64,000 nt of DNA from Devosia algicola (GTDB lineage Bacteria > Pseudomonadota > Alphaproteobacteria > Rhizobiales > Devosiaceae): NCBI RefSeq assembly GCF_028816455.1, contig NZ_CP118246.1:1364001-1428000 (forward strand), read 5' to 3'. A program made the translations under genes and the position numbers. Under the pieces are notes generated by a model that was not told the origin of the DNA, did not search any database, and saw only the letters and a program-made list of their open reading frames with translations. How positions within the stretch are numbered: the first letter of the stretch is position 1; each line of letters starts with the position of its first letter. This document shows positions 1 through 11,129 of this stretch, piece after piece.

Positions 1-579
1 AGCACCTGGTCGGCCATCGCGAAAGCGTCGGCAAAAGTGGTTTTTTCGTTGGCGACACGGAAAAGGTTCTGGTTGGGAATGACAATAAGCGTGTCAACGT
101 GCCGATGCAGCTCATCAATTCCCTCGTCGGCCAGGCGCTGTCGGCGACTACCCTCGAATGAAAATGGCTTGGTAACAACACCAACAGTCAGGATGCCTTG
201 CTCACGAGCCTGCACGCGCCACCACAGGCGCCGCCCCCGTACCCGTTCCACCGCCCATACCAGCGGTGATGAAAACCATGTGCGAGCCACTGAGATGGTC
301 ATTGATCTCGTCCCAGCTTTCTTCAGCCGCCGCGCGCCCAACTTCGGGGTGCGAGCCAGCGCCCAAACCCTCGGTGACACCCACGCCAAGTTGGATGATC
401 CGGGGTGCCTTGCTCAAGGCCAATGCCTGGGCATCGGTGTTGGCAACCACGAAATCCACGCCATCGAGACCGGATTCGATCATATTGTTAACGGCATTGC
501 CGCCAGCGCCACCGGCACCGAAAACGGTGATACGGGGCTTAAGTTCCTGAATGTCAGGGATAGTAAGGTTGATGGTCAT
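1..579 (-). CDS. ftsZ: cell division protein FtsZ, N-terminal part (frameshifted, cut by window edge)
   Basis: Tubulin-like GTPase that polymerises into the division ring. The start MTINLTIPD at 579 is preferred over an in-frame ATG at 591 because GGGG lies six bases upstream of it. The nucleotide-binding glycine motif [14 protein letters not shown] comes near residue 25 and the tubulin signature [13 protein letters not shown] near residue 110. After VARA the frame is lost by one extra base in AG[G]CT (plus position 209/210). Removing it continues directly into [15 protein letters not shown] and on to AMADQVL at the window edge, a normal FtsZ sequence. About 192 codons are present; the rest lies beyond position 1. 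It is the last dcw gene visible, 174 bases after ftsA. A real frameshift here would normally be lethal unless a second ftsZ exists, so I read it as a sequence error. Confidence 0.93.
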
Positions 580-753
580 GAAAGGCCCCATATGTGGCTT
601 GGTTAGCTAACGATTTACGCGGAAATTCGTTAACCGGCCCCTAACAATTGCACCAATTTTATTAACGTGAACGCAATTTGCGACGAATGGTTGGTCAAAG
701 TTGAGGCGCAATTAACCATGCACCCGCCCGCACTCGACACGCCAAAACGGTTA
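580..753 (-). other. ftsA-ftsZ intergenic leader
   Basis: This is an unusually long gap for a cluster whose other genes mostly overlap, so ftsZ may have its own promoter here. The stretch is AT-richer than its surroundings. It carries TTAACC half-sites at 630-635 and 712-717 on the plus strand, which resemble halves of the alphaproteobacterial CtrA site, but no full TTAA-N7-TTAA box is visible. Promoter function is inference only. Confidence 0.3.
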
Positions 754-2067
754 TCAGAAGCTGGTCTTGAGCCAATTCCCCACCCGGGCGAAATAGCCGT
801 CAGTCCCGGTTAGCTTGTTGACACTACGCGGCTCGTTATATTCCTGCGCGCACACCTGCGGATAGATCAACATGCCCGCAACCGAGGCGAACGCGGCACC
901 CTTGGCCATCTCGGGCAGTCCCGCGATACCCATCGGACGCCCATTGCGTACATTGCGGGCCAGGATGCGGCGTGCCACCTCGGGCAGTCCTGTCATTTCG
1001 CTCGCGCCACCGGTTAACACAAAACGACGACCACACACATCCATCATGCCTGTGGCCTGCATTCGGTCACGCACGGCGGTCAGCACTTCTTCGATGCGGG
1101 GCCGCATGATGCGGGTCAATACGGCGCGCGCAACCTGCCCCGGCGCCTCGTCGTGGCTCGAACCAACAGGTTGGATGGCGATCATGTCTCGCTCATCTGC
1201 CTGCCCGGGCAACACGCTGCCATAAAAAGTCTTGATCCGTTCTGCATCTGCCACGCTGACCGAAAGCTGGCGTGCAATGTCCAGCGTCAGGTGATGACCG
1301 CCAATGGCGATGGCGTCGGCGTAGCACAAATGGCCATCGTTAAAGACCGACACGGTAGTCGTCGCGCCACCAAAGTCGATACAGGCGACACCCAATTGGG
1401 CCTCATCGTCCACCAGCGTTGCCAAACCGCTTGCATAGGGCGTGGCGATCAGCGCCTCAACCTGCAAATGACACCGGTGCAACACCAGTTCCAGATTGCG
1501 CATCGCAAGCGTTTCCGAAGTTACCACCGCGACGTCGATACCCAATTTGTCGCCAACCATGCCCTTGGGGTCACGGATACCCTTCTGGCCGTCGAGCGAA
1601 TAACCGATCGGCAAGGCGTGTATAATGGACCGTTCGGGCCGCACACTACGCTCATTAACCGCCCGCAATACCTTGTAAAGGTCCGATTTCTCAACTTCCT
1701 GTCCACCCAGCGATACCGCTGCAGAAAATGTCTCCGACCCCAATCGGCCCGCCGTAACATTGACAATCACCGATTCCAGCGTCAGCCCGGCGGCACGTTC
1801 GGCCATGCCAACGACAGAGCGAATCGCCTGTTCGGCTTTTTCAATATCGGTGACAACGCCGCTCTTGACCCCGGTGGATTGGCCATAGCCAAAGCCGATG
1901 ACCTCGGCCTGGTGGCTTCGTCCCTTGAGCGCCTTGCCCTCCGGACGCGGCGTCAGGCGCGCAATGACACAGCAAATCTTGGTTGATCCGATGTCGAGCA
2001 CCGCCACCAGCGTGGTGCGGCCAGACTGAACGGGACGAAGCCGGGACGTCATCGAATTGGTCATCAT
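754..2067 (-). CDS. ftsA: cell division protein FtsA
   Basis: Actin-fold ATPase that tethers FtsZ filaments to the inner membrane and recruits later divisome proteins. The 437-residue product has the phosphate-1 motif AVLDIGSTKICCVIA near residue 22, the SHS2/1C insertion in the first third, the phosphate-2 motif GVACIDFGGATTTVSVF near residue 225 and the adenosine motif FVLTGGASEMTGL near residue 350. The C-terminal tail ends in FARVGNWLKTSF, matching the amphipathic membrane-targeting helix of the family. Full length is about normal. The start region overlaps the end of ftsQ by four bases, indicating translational coupling. Confidence 0.96.
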   Translation of the reverse strand: MMTNSMTSRLRPVQSGRTTLVAVLDIGSTKICCVIARLTPRPEGKALKGRSHQAEVIGFGYGQSTGVKSGVVTDIEKAEQAIRSVVGMAERAAGLTLESVIVNVTAGRLGSETFSAAVSLGGQEVEKSDLYKVLRAVNERSVRPERSIIHALPIGYSLDGQKGIRDPKGMVGDKLGIDVAVVTSETLAMRNLELVLHRCHLQVEALIATPYASGLATLVDDEAQLGVACIDFGGATTTVSVFNDGHLCYADAIAIGGHHLTLDIARQLSVSVADAERIKTFYGSVLPGQADERDMIAIQPVGSSHDEAPGQVARAVLTRIMRPRIEEVLTAVRDRMQATGMMDVCGRRFVLTGGASEMTGLPEVARRILARNVRNGRPMGIAGLPEMAKGAAFASVAGMLIYPQVCAQEYNEPRSVNKLTGTDGYFARVGNWLKTSF

Positions 2068-2945
2068 GATTTTTTGTTTTCTTCGTCATGGGTGGCTGGA
2101 CGCACCGCCACCGAGTCCGGCACGCGCAGGTCGATTATCGTCACGTCGCGGTCGAGCAAACGATAGTCGCGCTGATAATCCTCGAGGAAGCGGAGCGTCT
2201 GTGCGACACCTTTTTCAGGCAGTTGAACACGCAGGCCCGTGTCATAAATTATGTCCCAGCGCCGATCCGCAATGCGCGAAAGCGCAATAATGCCCTCCGA
2301 CAAGGTCGGATACTGATTTAGTGCGCGGATCATCACCATCGCGTTGTCCGCCGCCCCGTCTCCCACAACCAACGGCAGGTCGCCATAGGCTCCCTTGTCT
2401 TCGCCGATTTGCTCGCCGCTCGCGTCAACAACAAAGGTGACGCCGTCAACGCGCCAGCGCGCAACCGGCGTTTTTTCCGTGATGGTGACAGCAACATTGC
2501 CAGGATAGTGTTTGCGTACATCGACACCGGCCACCGAGGGTAACTGCGCAATGCGCTGGCGTGCCGCCTCCGCATCAAAATCCAGCGTCGAGGTTCGCGG
2601 CTCGATACCGAGCGCGTCGAATACCGACTGCTCGCTGGTCAGGGCCTGCCCGGTAATCGAGATTGCCGAAATGCCAAATCCTGCGTCGGCGAATTCGCCT
2701 TGGGCAATTTCGCCCAGCACGGCCAAGCCACCAACAACATGGGCGCGTACTTGATAGAGTCCCACAACCGCCAGGCACACGACAAACGCAGCGATAGCCC
2801 GTGTCAGCACCAACCGATGCAACACCCAGATGCGTCCAAGACCGAGGATGTGGCGGCGATGTGGGGCACGCTGGAGTACCGGCAAGGCGCGTGGATCAAT
2901 TACCTGCGCCGAGGCCAGCATCACCCTGCTTCCTACCTGTTGCAA
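2064..2945 (-). CDS. ftsQ: cell division protein FtsQ
   Basis: Bitopic divisome protein linking cytoplasmic and periplasmic division proteins. A basic cytoplasmic N-terminus of about 45 residues is followed by one membrane segment (about residues 48-68), then a POTRA domain containing [19 protein letters not shown] and the FtsQ beta domain with [16 protein letters not shown] and the IIDLRVPD region near the end. The start may be the listed one, which overlaps ddlB by 13 bases, or the internal ATG at 2921 (MLASAQV); I cannot decide between them. The 3' end overlaps ftsA by four bases. Length 293 aa is ordinary for alphaproteobacteria. Confidence 0.92.
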   Translation of the reverse strand: MQQVGSRVMLASAQVIDPRALPVLQRAPHRRHILGLGRIWVLHRLVLTRAIAAFVVCLAVVGLYQVRAHVVGGLAVLGEIAQGEFADAGFGISAISITGQALTSEQSVFDALGIEPRTSTLDFDAEAARQRIAQLPSVAGVDVRKHYPGNVAVTITEKTPVARWRVDGVTFVVDASGEQIGEDKGAYGDLPLVVGDGAADNAMVMIRALNQYPTLSEGIIALSRIADRRWDIIYDTGLRVQLPEKGVAQTLRFLEDYQRDYRLLDRDVTIIDLRVPDSVAVRPATHDEENKKS

Positions 2946-3853
2946 CTTGCGTCCTCCACCATCCAGGCGACCAGTTCTTCAAACGAATGCCCGGCGTGGG
3001 CGGCTTGCTCGGGCACCAACGAGGTTTGGGTCATGCCCGGCTGGGTATTGATTTCCAGGCAGACCAGTTCGCCGTCTGGCCCCGCTAGGTCATTGTATCG
3101 AAAGTCACTTCGCGTCACCCCGCGACAGCCAAGCGCCGCATGTGCGGCAAGACTCATCTTCTGCACTTTGTCGTAAATTTTCGATGAAATTTGCGCAGGA
3201 ATAATATGTGCCGAACCGCCCTTGGCGTATTTCGCCTCATAGTTGTAGAAGCTGAGGTCCGTAACGATCTCTGTCACGCCCAGTGCTACATCCCCCATGA
3301 CCGAGCACGTCAACTCGCGCCCGGGAATGAACCGTTCAACCATCAACTCATCGCCAGAATTCCAGTCTTCGCGCAAGATCTCCTGGGGTGGATGGCTGGA
3401 ATCTCCCTTGACGATGAAAACGCCAAAACTGGACCCATCGGCTACCGGCTTGATGACATAGGGAGGCGCCATCACATGCGACTTTGCCGCGTCGCCTCGG
3501 GTCACAATCAAATGATCGGTGACCGGAATACCAGCGGCGCGAAACATGATTTTGGACTGGTGCTTGTCCATGGCCAGGGCGGACGCCAAAACACCCGAAT
3601 GAGTATAGGGCAATTGCAAGAGTTCCAGCAGTCCCTGCACCATGCCGCTCTCGCCGAACGGACCATGCAGCGCATTAAATGCGACGTCGGGCTTTAATTC
3701 GGTCAATGTATTGGCAATGTCGCGGTCCACATCGACCTCGGTGACCTGATAATCAGCCCGGCGCAGCGCCGCCGCGCACTCGCGACCCGACATAAGCGAC
3801 ACCGGGCGCTCGTTGGACCAACCACCCATGAGCACTGCAACATGTTTGGCCAT
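2933..3853 (-). CDS. ddlB: D-alanine--D-alanine ligase
   Basis: ATP-grasp enzyme making D-Ala-D-Ala for the peptidoglycan stem peptide in the cytoplasm. The chosen start [11 protein letters not shown] at 3853 lies two bases after the murB stop; a longer ORF upstream is just murB read in another frame. Family signatures are visible: [11 protein letters not shown] near residue 65, the ATP-grasp lid region [15 protein letters not shown] near residue 140, and the metal-binding [18 protein letters not shown] near residue 270. The 306-residue length is typical. It overlaps ftsQ at its 3' end. Confidence 0.95.
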   Translation of the reverse strand: MAKHVAVLMGGWSNERPVSLMSGRECAAALRRADYQVTEVDVDRDIANTLTELKPDVAFNALHGPFGESGMVQGLLELLQLPYTHSGVLASALAMDKHQSKIMFRAAGIPVTDHLIVTRGDAAKSHVMAPPYVIKPVADGSSFGVFIVKGDSSHPPQEILREDWNSGDELMVERFIPGRELTCSVMGDVALGVTEIVTDLSFYNYEAKYAKGGSAHIIPAQISSKIYDKVQKMSLAAHAALGCRGVTRSDFRYNDLAGPDGELVCLEINTQPGMTQTSLVPEQAAHAGHSFEELVAWMVEDASCNR

Positions 3854-3855
3854 GG

Positions 3856-4833
3856 TCACACCGCCCCCGTGAACACGTCGCCGTCGAGAAACTCTTGTAC
3901 TTCCGCACCGGGCGCAAAGTGACCCATTCGACGGATTTCCCATTGCAAATCGATGCCATGGGTCGCACGAACGCGATTGCGCACCGTTTCGCCCAGCGTC
4001 TCAATGTCGTGGGCGGTCGCATTGTCGATATTGAGCAAAAAGTTTGCGTGCAGCTCACTCATTTGCGCGCCACCCACTTTCAGTCCGCGACATCCAGCGG
4101 CATCAATGAGTTTCCAACTCGATTTCCCTTCGGGGTTTTTGAAAGTCGACCCACCCGTCCGAGACTTGGTCGGCTGGCTGCTTTCCCGCTTTTCGGTGAT
4201 TTCGCGCATGCGCGCGAGAATATCGGCCGAATCTCCGGCAAAGCCCTGATAGACCGCTGAAACGAATACCGCACCACGCGGGCCATTGGACTTTCGATAG
4301 CGATAGGCCATGTCAGCATTGGTCAGCGTTACGATCTCACCCTGCCGCGTTACCGCCCGCAGTTCCACCATCCGGTCACGGGTTTCGGTGCCATAGCATC
4401 CCGCATTCATATAGAGCGCACCACCGATTCCGCCGGGAATACCGCGATAAAAGCTCAACCCATCTATGCCCGCCTCCGCCGCCGCCGTCGCCACTTTTAC
4501 GTCGGGCATCGCCGTTCCAACCCGAATACGCTGCCCATCGAGCACTTCAGTCCCACCAAAGCCTTTTGCATTGAGGCGAATAACCACCCCGTCCAACCCG
4601 CCATCGCGGATCAGCAAATTGGAACCTAGGCCGATAACCGTCACGCGAATATCTTGCGGCAAGTGACGCAAAAATAACGCCAGATCGTTCTCATCGGCCG
4701 GCGTAAACAATAGCTGCGCAGGACCGCCGACACGAAACCAGGTGATTTCAGACAGCATTTGGTTGGCGATCAACCGGCCACGCACCTCGGAAATCCACGG
4801 CTCAAACGTCGGGATGAGATCGGGAAAGCTCAT
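3856..4833 (-). CDS. murB: UDP-N-acetylenolpyruvoylglucosamine reductase
   Basis: FAD- and NADPH-dependent reduction of enolpyruvyl-UDP-GlcNAc to UDP-MurNAc. The start [10 protein letters not shown] at 4833 gives an ATGA overlap with the murC stop. The FAD-binding segment contains [14 protein letters not shown] near residue 75 and [18 protein letters not shown] near residue 130. The catalytic serine lies in [13 protein letters not shown] and the C-terminal acid in [13 protein letters not shown], as in type I/II MurB. About 325 aa, full length. Confidence 0.95.
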   Translation of the reverse strand: MSFPDLIPTFEPWISEVRGRLIANQMLSEITWFRVGGPAQLLFTPADENDLALFLRHLPQDIRVTVIGLGSNLLIRDGGLDGVVIRLNAKGFGGTEVLDGQRIRVGTAMPDVKVATAAAEAGIDGLSFYRGIPGGIGGALYMNAGCYGTETRDRMVELRAVTRQGEIVTLTNADMAYRYRKSNGPRGAVFVSAVYQGFAGDSADILARMREITEKRESSQPTKSRTGGSTFKNPEGKSSWKLIDAAGCRGLKVGGAQMSELHANFLLNIDNATAHDIETLGETVRNRVRATHGIDLQWEIRRMGHFAPGAEVQEFLDGDVFTGAV

Positions 4834-6248
4834 GATGCCTCCTGCCCCAAAATTGCGGCTAGTTCGTCCGGCAGCGCGTTGGCCCATTGCGTGATATTGC
4901 CCGCGCCGAGGCAGACGACATAGTCGCCGTCCTCGGCGCGGCTGGCAATGAGTGGCGCCAGCGCCTCGGGGCGATCTATCACCCGCGCGTCGCGGTGGCC
5001 TCGTGCCCGAATGCGATTGACCAGTTCTTCATGGGTAACCCCCGGGATCGGGCTTTCACCCGCCGCATAGATCGGTGCTACGATGACCGTATCCGCATCG
5101 TTGAAGCAGGCAGAAAAATCGTCAAACAGATCCTGCAGGCGCGAATAGCGATGCGGTTGGACGACCGCAATTACATCGCGCCGTGCCGACTGCCGCGCCG
5201 CGTGCAAAACCGACGATATCTCGACCGGGTGGTGCCCATAATCATCTATGATCGTAATACCGTTGACCTCACCGGTCTTGGTGAAGCGGCGCTTGACACC
5301 AGAAAAGCCCTTTAGCCCTTTTCGGATCGCCTCGGCCGGCACATGCAACTGATCTGCCACCGCGATGGCTGCAACCGCGTTGAGTGCATTATGCTCGCCC
5401 GGCATCGGCAGTTCCAGACCTTCGATACGAAGCTGAGTTTGCCGGATCTGATCGCGAATTTCGACCGAAAAAGTGCTGATGCCATTGATGTTTTCGAGTT
5501 CAACCAGCCGCACATCCGCTTGCGGGTTGCGCCCATAGGTAATCACCCGGCGGTCGCGAATTTGTCCGACCAGCGCCTGCACTTCGGGATGGTCAAGGCA
5601 CATCACGGCAAAGCCGTAAAACGGCACGTTCTCAACGAAATTGACAAATGCCTTCTTGACCCCCTCAAAATCCTTGTAGTGGTCGAGATGCTCAGGGTCC
5701 ATGTTGGTGACGACCACAACGTCAGCGGGCAATTTCACAAATGTGCCATCGCTTTCATCCGCTTCCACCACCATCCATTCCCCGTCACCCAAGCGTGCAT
5801 TGGTGCCATAGGCATTGATGATGCCGCCATTAATGACTGTGGGGTCAAGGTCACCGGCATCCAGTAGCGTCGCAACCAGCGTTGTGGTTGTGGTTTTGCC
5901 ATGCGTGCCGCCTATGGCAATGGCGTTTTTGAAGCGCATGATCTCGGCCAGCATTTCGGCCCGACGCACCACCGGCAGGGCGCGCTGGCGCGCCGCGACC
6001 AGTTCGGGATTGTCCTTCTGGATCGCCGACGACACCACTACGACGGTGGCCTCGCCCAGATTGTCGGCATGTTGACCAATCTCGACGCGGATGCCCATGT
6101 TGCGCAGGCGTTGCACATTGGGATTGGCGGCAGCGTCTGACCCCTGCACCACATAACCCTGGTTGTGCAGGATTTCGGCAATGCCACTCATGCCGATGCC
6201 GCCTATGCCGACAAAGTGGACAGGTCCGATATTGCGCGGCATTTTCAT
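4830..6248 (-). CDS. murC: UDP-N-acetylmuramate--L-alanine ligase
   Basis: First amino-acid ligase of the stem peptide, adding L-Ala to UDP-MurNAc using ATP. The N-terminal domain has the Rossmann-like [18 protein letters not shown], the ATP-binding loop is [11 protein letters not shown] near residue 113, the substrate region is EADESDGTF, and the C-terminal domain has [12 protein letters not shown] near residue 335. 472 aa is normal. Both ends are translationally coupled by ATGA overlaps, to murG upstream and murB downstream. Confidence 0.96.
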   Translation of the reverse strand: MKMPRNIGPVHFVGIGGIGMSGIAEILHNQGYVVQGSDAAANPNVQRLRNMGIRVEIGQHADNLGEATVVVVSSAIQKDNPELVAARQRALPVVRRAEMLAEIMRFKNAIAIGGTHGKTTTTTLVATLLDAGDLDPTVINGGIINAYGTNARLGDGEWMVVEADESDGTFVKLPADVVVVTNMDPEHLDHYKDFEGVKKAFVNFVENVPFYGFAVMCLDHPEVQALVGQIRDRRVITYGRNPQADVRLVELENINGISTFSVEIRDQIRQTQLRIEGLELPMPGEHNALNAVAAIAVADQLHVPAEAIRKGLKGFSGVKRRFTKTGEVNGITIIDDYGHHPVEISSVLHAARQSARRDVIAVVQPHRYSRLQDLFDDFSACFNDADTVIVAPIYAAGESPIPGVTHEELVNRIRARGHRDARVIDRPEALAPLIASRAEDGDYVVCLGAGNITQWANALPDELAAILGQEAS

Positions 6249-7360
6249 TGTGCGTTACCCAGTTTTGCGTTCTTCAAGTTGGCCATTTCCTCGGCCACAT
6301 CTGCCAGTTTTTCAACCGCAAGCGGTTGGCCAAGCGATTTGGCCGCTACGGCAGCCGCGGCCAGAATATTCGGGTCGGCAAGCAGATTAGCCAGGCGCGT
6401 GCCCAATGAAAGCGGCGAAAGCGAGGCTTGTTCAACAATCCAGCCTCCACCGGCCGCCTCCAATACCAATGCGTTTTGTTTCTGGTCACCATCGATGGCA
6501 CTGGGCAACGGCACCATGATTGCGGGACGACCCAACACACCAAGCTCCGTAATGGTTGATGCCCCCGAGCGCGCCACCACCAGATGAGCACCGGCAATGC
6601 GCTCCGGCAGATTATCAAAAAACGCCGCCAGCTCGACATTGACCTTTGCCTGCCGATAGACCTCGGCCACCCGGTCGAGATCCTCGGCCCGGCATTGCTG
6701 TACGATATGCAGTCTATGGCATAAATCTTCCGGCATCCGCGCAACGGCTGCGGGCACGATATCGGAGAATATTCGCGCGCCCTGGCTACCCCCGAATATC
6801 ACCAGCCTGATAGGGCCATTATTGGAAATAGCCGGATATGGTGTGTCCGCAATATCGCGCACCCGATCCCGAACAGGATTGCCGGTAATCACCTTCTGAA
6901 GGCGCATTGCCTGAGCGTGGGTTGTCTTCTCAAAACTGAGTGCCAGTCGGTTCGCAAACCGGCAAAGCGCGCGATTGGCGCGCCCCAGAACCGCATTCTG
7001 TTCATGCAGGACACCGGGTATGCCAAGCAGGCTCGCGGCCACGAATGGCGGAAACGTCGGATAGCCTCCAAACCCCACCACGGCGTCGGGCTTGATCTCA
7101 CGCAGTTTTCGCAGCGCCACGCCGATCCCGCCCAATATCTTGAAGCCCCCCCCAATAAATTTGACCGGATTATTGAGCGATGGCGTTGCCGCCGGCACCA
7201 CGTGAATGCGCCGCGCCGGAAAGTCGGCACCATAGCTTTCCACCCGATGATCCGTCATCAGATCGACCACGTGTCCGCGACGACGCAGTTCCTGCGCCAG
7301 AGCCATCGCCGGGAATAAGTGGCCGCCGGTGCCCCCCGCCATTAAAACAAATGTGCTCAT
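6245..7360 (-). CDS. murG: lipid II synthase MurG (undecaprenyl-PP-MurNAc-pentapeptide GlcNAc transferase)
   Basis: GT-B glycosyltransferase at the inner face of the membrane, adding GlcNAc to lipid I to form lipid II. The N-terminal glycine loop [16 protein letters not shown] and the second loop [13 protein letters not shown] are present. The linker motif [12 protein letters not shown] lies near residue 190 and the UDP-GlcNAc site [13 protein letters not shown] with [14 protein letters not shown] near residue 270. 371 aa. ATGA overlap with ftsW upstream and with murC downstream. Confidence 0.96.
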   Translation of the reverse strand: MSTFVLMAGGTGGHLFPAMALAQELRRRGHVVDLMTDHRVESYGADFPARRIHVVPAATPSLNNPVKFIGGGFKILGGIGVALRKLREIKPDAVVGFGGYPTFPPFVAASLLGIPGVLHEQNAVLGRANRALCRFANRLALSFEKTTHAQAMRLQKVITGNPVRDRVRDIADTPYPAISNNGPIRLVIFGGSQGARIFSDIVPAAVARMPEDLCHRLHIVQQCRAEDLDRVAEVYRQAKVNVELAAFFDNLPERIAGAHLVVARSGASTITELGVLGRPAIMVPLPSAIDGDQKQNALVLEAAGGGWIVEQASLSPLSLGTRLANLLADPNILAAAAVAAKSLGQPLAVEKLADVAEEMANLKNAKLGNAQ

Positions 7361-8515
7361 TCGGCAGGCGCCACCGCGCTGCGATAGGCAGGAATGCCCG
7401 TAACCAGTCGCTCCTCGGGTTTGGAGCGTGTCAACGCCAGCATCAACCCCATCCCCAGCGCAATCGCGATCATCGACGTACCGCCATAGCTCACAAATGG
7501 TAACGTCATGCCCTTGGGAGGAATGAGATTGAGATTAACCGCCAGATTGATACCGGACTGCAGGCCAAACTGAATCGCCAATGTCGATGCCGCAAGTCGC
7601 GGAAAAAGATTGGTCTGACGCTGCGCGCCAGCCAGTCCACGCACCGCAATGAAGGCAATCAAACCCACAAGCACCAGGCAGAACAAGATGCCGAACTCCC
7701 CTGCTGCCGCAGAAAACACATAGTCGGCGTGGGCGTCGGGAATAAGCTTCTTTGCAACCGATTCACCCGGCCCCCGTCCGAACCACCCCCTCAAGCAACG
7801 ACTGCAGTGCCCGATCAATCTGGTAGGTGTTGCCACCCCCTTCGGGGTTCATGAAAGCATCAATGCGTTTGCTCACATGTGGAAACAACAAATAAGCCCC
7901 AAAGATCAATCCAACGCCGGCCCCCGCTAACCCGAAAATCAACCACCAGGAAATTCCGGCGAGAAACAGCAATGCGCCCCAGGTAGCCAGGATAAGCGCG
8001 GTTTGGCCAATATCAGGCTGCAACAGCAGGCCCCCGACAATCGCCGCGCCAACTAGGGTCGCCAGCGTTTTTCCCGGCACATTTTTTCGAACCATGCTCT
8101 CGGAGAACAACCACGCGCCCAATACGGCAAATGCCGGTTTGACAAATTCTGAAGGTTGAACGGTTTGTCCCATAATTGAAATCCAGCGTCGCGCGCCCTT
8201 GACCTCGGTGCCAAATTTGAGCGTTGCCCAAAGCATGGCCAGGGAACCAATCAGCGTAACCAGCGCCACCACCCGCGCCTGCCGCGGTGACAGGAATGAT
8301 GCACCGACCAGTACCACCAGCGCGGGAACGCAAAAGCCAGCCTGGCGAATGACAAAATGCCATGGCTCCAACCCCAATCGTTCTGCCACCGGCGGGCTGG
8401 CCGCGAAGCTGAGCACAACCCCACAAATCATCAACAGGATCAGTGCGCCCAACAGTTCGCGGTCGATAGACCACCACCATTCGGCAATAGGGGTTTTTTG
8501 TGCCCGTGAAAACAT
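7357..8515 (-). CDS. ftsW: SEDS peptidoglycan polymerase FtsW (frameshifted)
   Basis: Septal glycosyltransferase of the SEDS family, partner of FtsI. The first 245 codons give many membrane helices and the conserved KGARRWISI, QPSEFVKPA and QPDIGQTALI regions, ending at RALQSLLEG. The second part in another frame starts at GWFGRGPGESVAKKLIPDAH and runs to the normal C-terminus with GGTSMIAIALGMGLML. The break falls in a run of five C on the plus strand (7786-7790). Either one base too many or two too few restores LLEG(G)WFG; the family GGWFG favours two lost bases. Repaired length is about 386 aa. Coupled to murG by ATGA. Confidence 0.92.
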
Positions 8516-8622
8516 GTGCGCGACAGCCGACGACCGGCCTCCTGGGGGAACTCAGGAACGCACTCTAACGCCGTGATGGTTACTGATTTCACACCGGAAT
8601 CGCGTTTTGCGAAATTCCATCC
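8516..8622 (-). other. mraY-ftsW gap where murD is expected
   Basis: In the canonical dcw order murD lies exactly here. These 107 bases contain no MurD-like reading frame in any phase; short peptides from the stretch resemble no part of MurD that I recognise. An AGGAGG is present but sits about 19 bases from the ftsW start, too far to be its ribosome site. It could be a leftover from a removed gene start, but that is speculation. Confidence 0.5.
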
Positions 8623-9708
<1,086 letters not shown>

Positions 9709-9740
9709 GAGTTAGACGGTCCTCTGAGTAGGCATTGGCT

Positions 9741-11129
9741 TTACTGGAACCTCGCGCGGATCGCATCAACAATGCCCGCAAGCCTGACGCCATTGGACCC
9801 TTTGACCATAACTGCATCGCCGTGTGCAAGTTCATCAACGATCACATCGACCAGTTCTGCAGTGGTTCTTACGTGCATTTGCACCCGATCCGCGCCCAAC
9901 GCATCGGCCAGTGCCCCCATTTCGTCTCCCACCAGATAGATCCGCTCCGCGCCGCTGGCGAGCACCGCGTTTTTGAGGCCAGCGTGCAGGACTGCACTAT
10001 TGGGGCCAAGCTCAAGCATGTCGCCAAGAATGGCAACTTTTCGACCACCCGGCGCGGCGGTTTGCGCCAATACATCCAGTGCCGCAGTCATAGACGCGGT
10101 GTTGGCGTTATAACTTTCATCGATCAGCAGCAGCGGCTTCCCTGGGTCGCCAAGCAATAGCTGTTGGCCCCGACCGGTTGGCGCTCCAAATCGCGCAAGG
10201 GCGGCAATGGCGAGTTCGGGGTCAATCCCGGCGAGCGAGGCCACAGCCAACGCCGCGACACCGTTTGCCACCATGTGACGACCCGGTGCGTTGATAACCA
10301 ACTCAAACCTGTCATTGCCGTGACGCACCGATGCCCGCGACCGATTGCCCTCAGCTACACAACTCTCAATATGCCAATCGCTTGCGGCAGCAAATCCATA
10401 GCGCACGATATTACGGACCCCGGCGGCGTGTGCCGCATCAACCAACAGTCCAATCTGATCATGGTCGGCATTCAGCAGCGCGGTGCCATCCGGCTCCAAC
10501 CCCTTAAATATCTCGGCCTTGGCAGCCGCAATACCTTCGATACCGTCAAAGGCCTCGAGATGCGCTGGCGCAATCGTGGTGACAAGCGCAATATTCGGCC
10601 TGACCAACCGGCTAAGCGGCTCGATCTCACCAGCGGCGCTCATGCCGAGTTCAAAAACACCGAATTCGGTCGCGGCGGGCATGCGCGCCAGCATCAATGG
10701 CACGCCCCAATGGTTATTGAAGCTCTTGATCGATGCATGGGTTGCCCCCGCCGCTTCAAACACGATCCGGATTGCTTCCTTGGTCGTGGTCTTGCCGACG
10801 CTGCCAGTCACACCAACAATGCACCCATTGCAGCGCTCGCGCGCCAGCCTGGCAAGATCGCGTAGACCGGCCAGCGCGTCAGGCACTACAATGCAACGGT
10901 CACGAAAAGCCCTACCCTCACTGACCATGGCGGCCACCGCGCCATTTTCAAGCGCCGTCGCTACAAAGTCGTGTCCATCAAATCGGTCGCCCTTGATCGC
11001 CACAAACAGCGCTTCTGGGCCTAACTCGCGGGAATCTATTGAAATAGAGTTGACCGAGCCCACCGCGTGGTGAACGGGACGCGCGCCGGTCGCGGTATAT
11101 ATCTCATCGCTCGTGAACAATGGCGCCAT
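9741..11129 (-). CDS. murF: UDP-MurNAc-tripeptide--D-alanyl-D-alanine ligase
   Basis: Adds the D-Ala-D-Ala dipeptide made by Ddl to the UDP-MurNAc tripeptide. The order is an N-terminal MurE/F-type domain with IDSRELGPEALFVAIKGDRFDG, the ATP loop VGVTGSVGKTTTKEAI near residue 108, the central SFNNHWGVPL region, and the C-terminal domain with LIDESYNANTASM and ILGDMLELG. 462 aa. The stop of murE and the start of murF share one base (TGATG). Confidence 0.96.
   Translation of the reverse strand: MAPLFTSDEIYTATGARPVHHAVGSVNSISIDSRELGPEALFVAIKGDRFDGHDFVATALENGAVAAMVSEGRAFRDRCIVVPDALAGLRDLARLARERCNGCIVGVTGSVGKTTTKEAIRIVFEAAGATHASIKSFNNHWGVPLMLARMPAATEFGVFELGMSAAGEIEPLSRLVRPNIALVTTIAPAHLEAFDGIEGIAAAKAEIFKGLEPDGTALLNADHDQIGLLVDAAHAAGVRNIVRYGFAAASDWHIESCVAEGNRSRASVRHGNDRFELVINAPGRHMVANGVAALAVASLAGIDPELAIAALARFGAPTGRGQQLLLGDPGKPLLLIDESYNANTASMTAALDVLAQTAAPGGRKVAILGDMLELGPNSAVLHAGLKNAVLASGAERIYLVGDEMGALADALGADRVQMHVRTTAELVDVIVDELAHGDAVMVKGSNGVRLAGIVDAIRARFQ

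Noticed and set aside
630-717. CtrA-binding site upstream of ftsZ
   Set aside because: Only separate TTAACC half-sites are present; the required TTAA-N7-TTAA spacing is not found.
1153-1986. A 277-codon open frame on the plus strand opposite ftsA
   Set aside because: Antisense shadow of ftsA with no ribosome site and no recognisable domain.
8525-8550. AGGAGG as ribosome site of ftsW
   Set aside because: It lies about 19 bases before the ftsW ATG and no in-frame start codon exists at proper distance.
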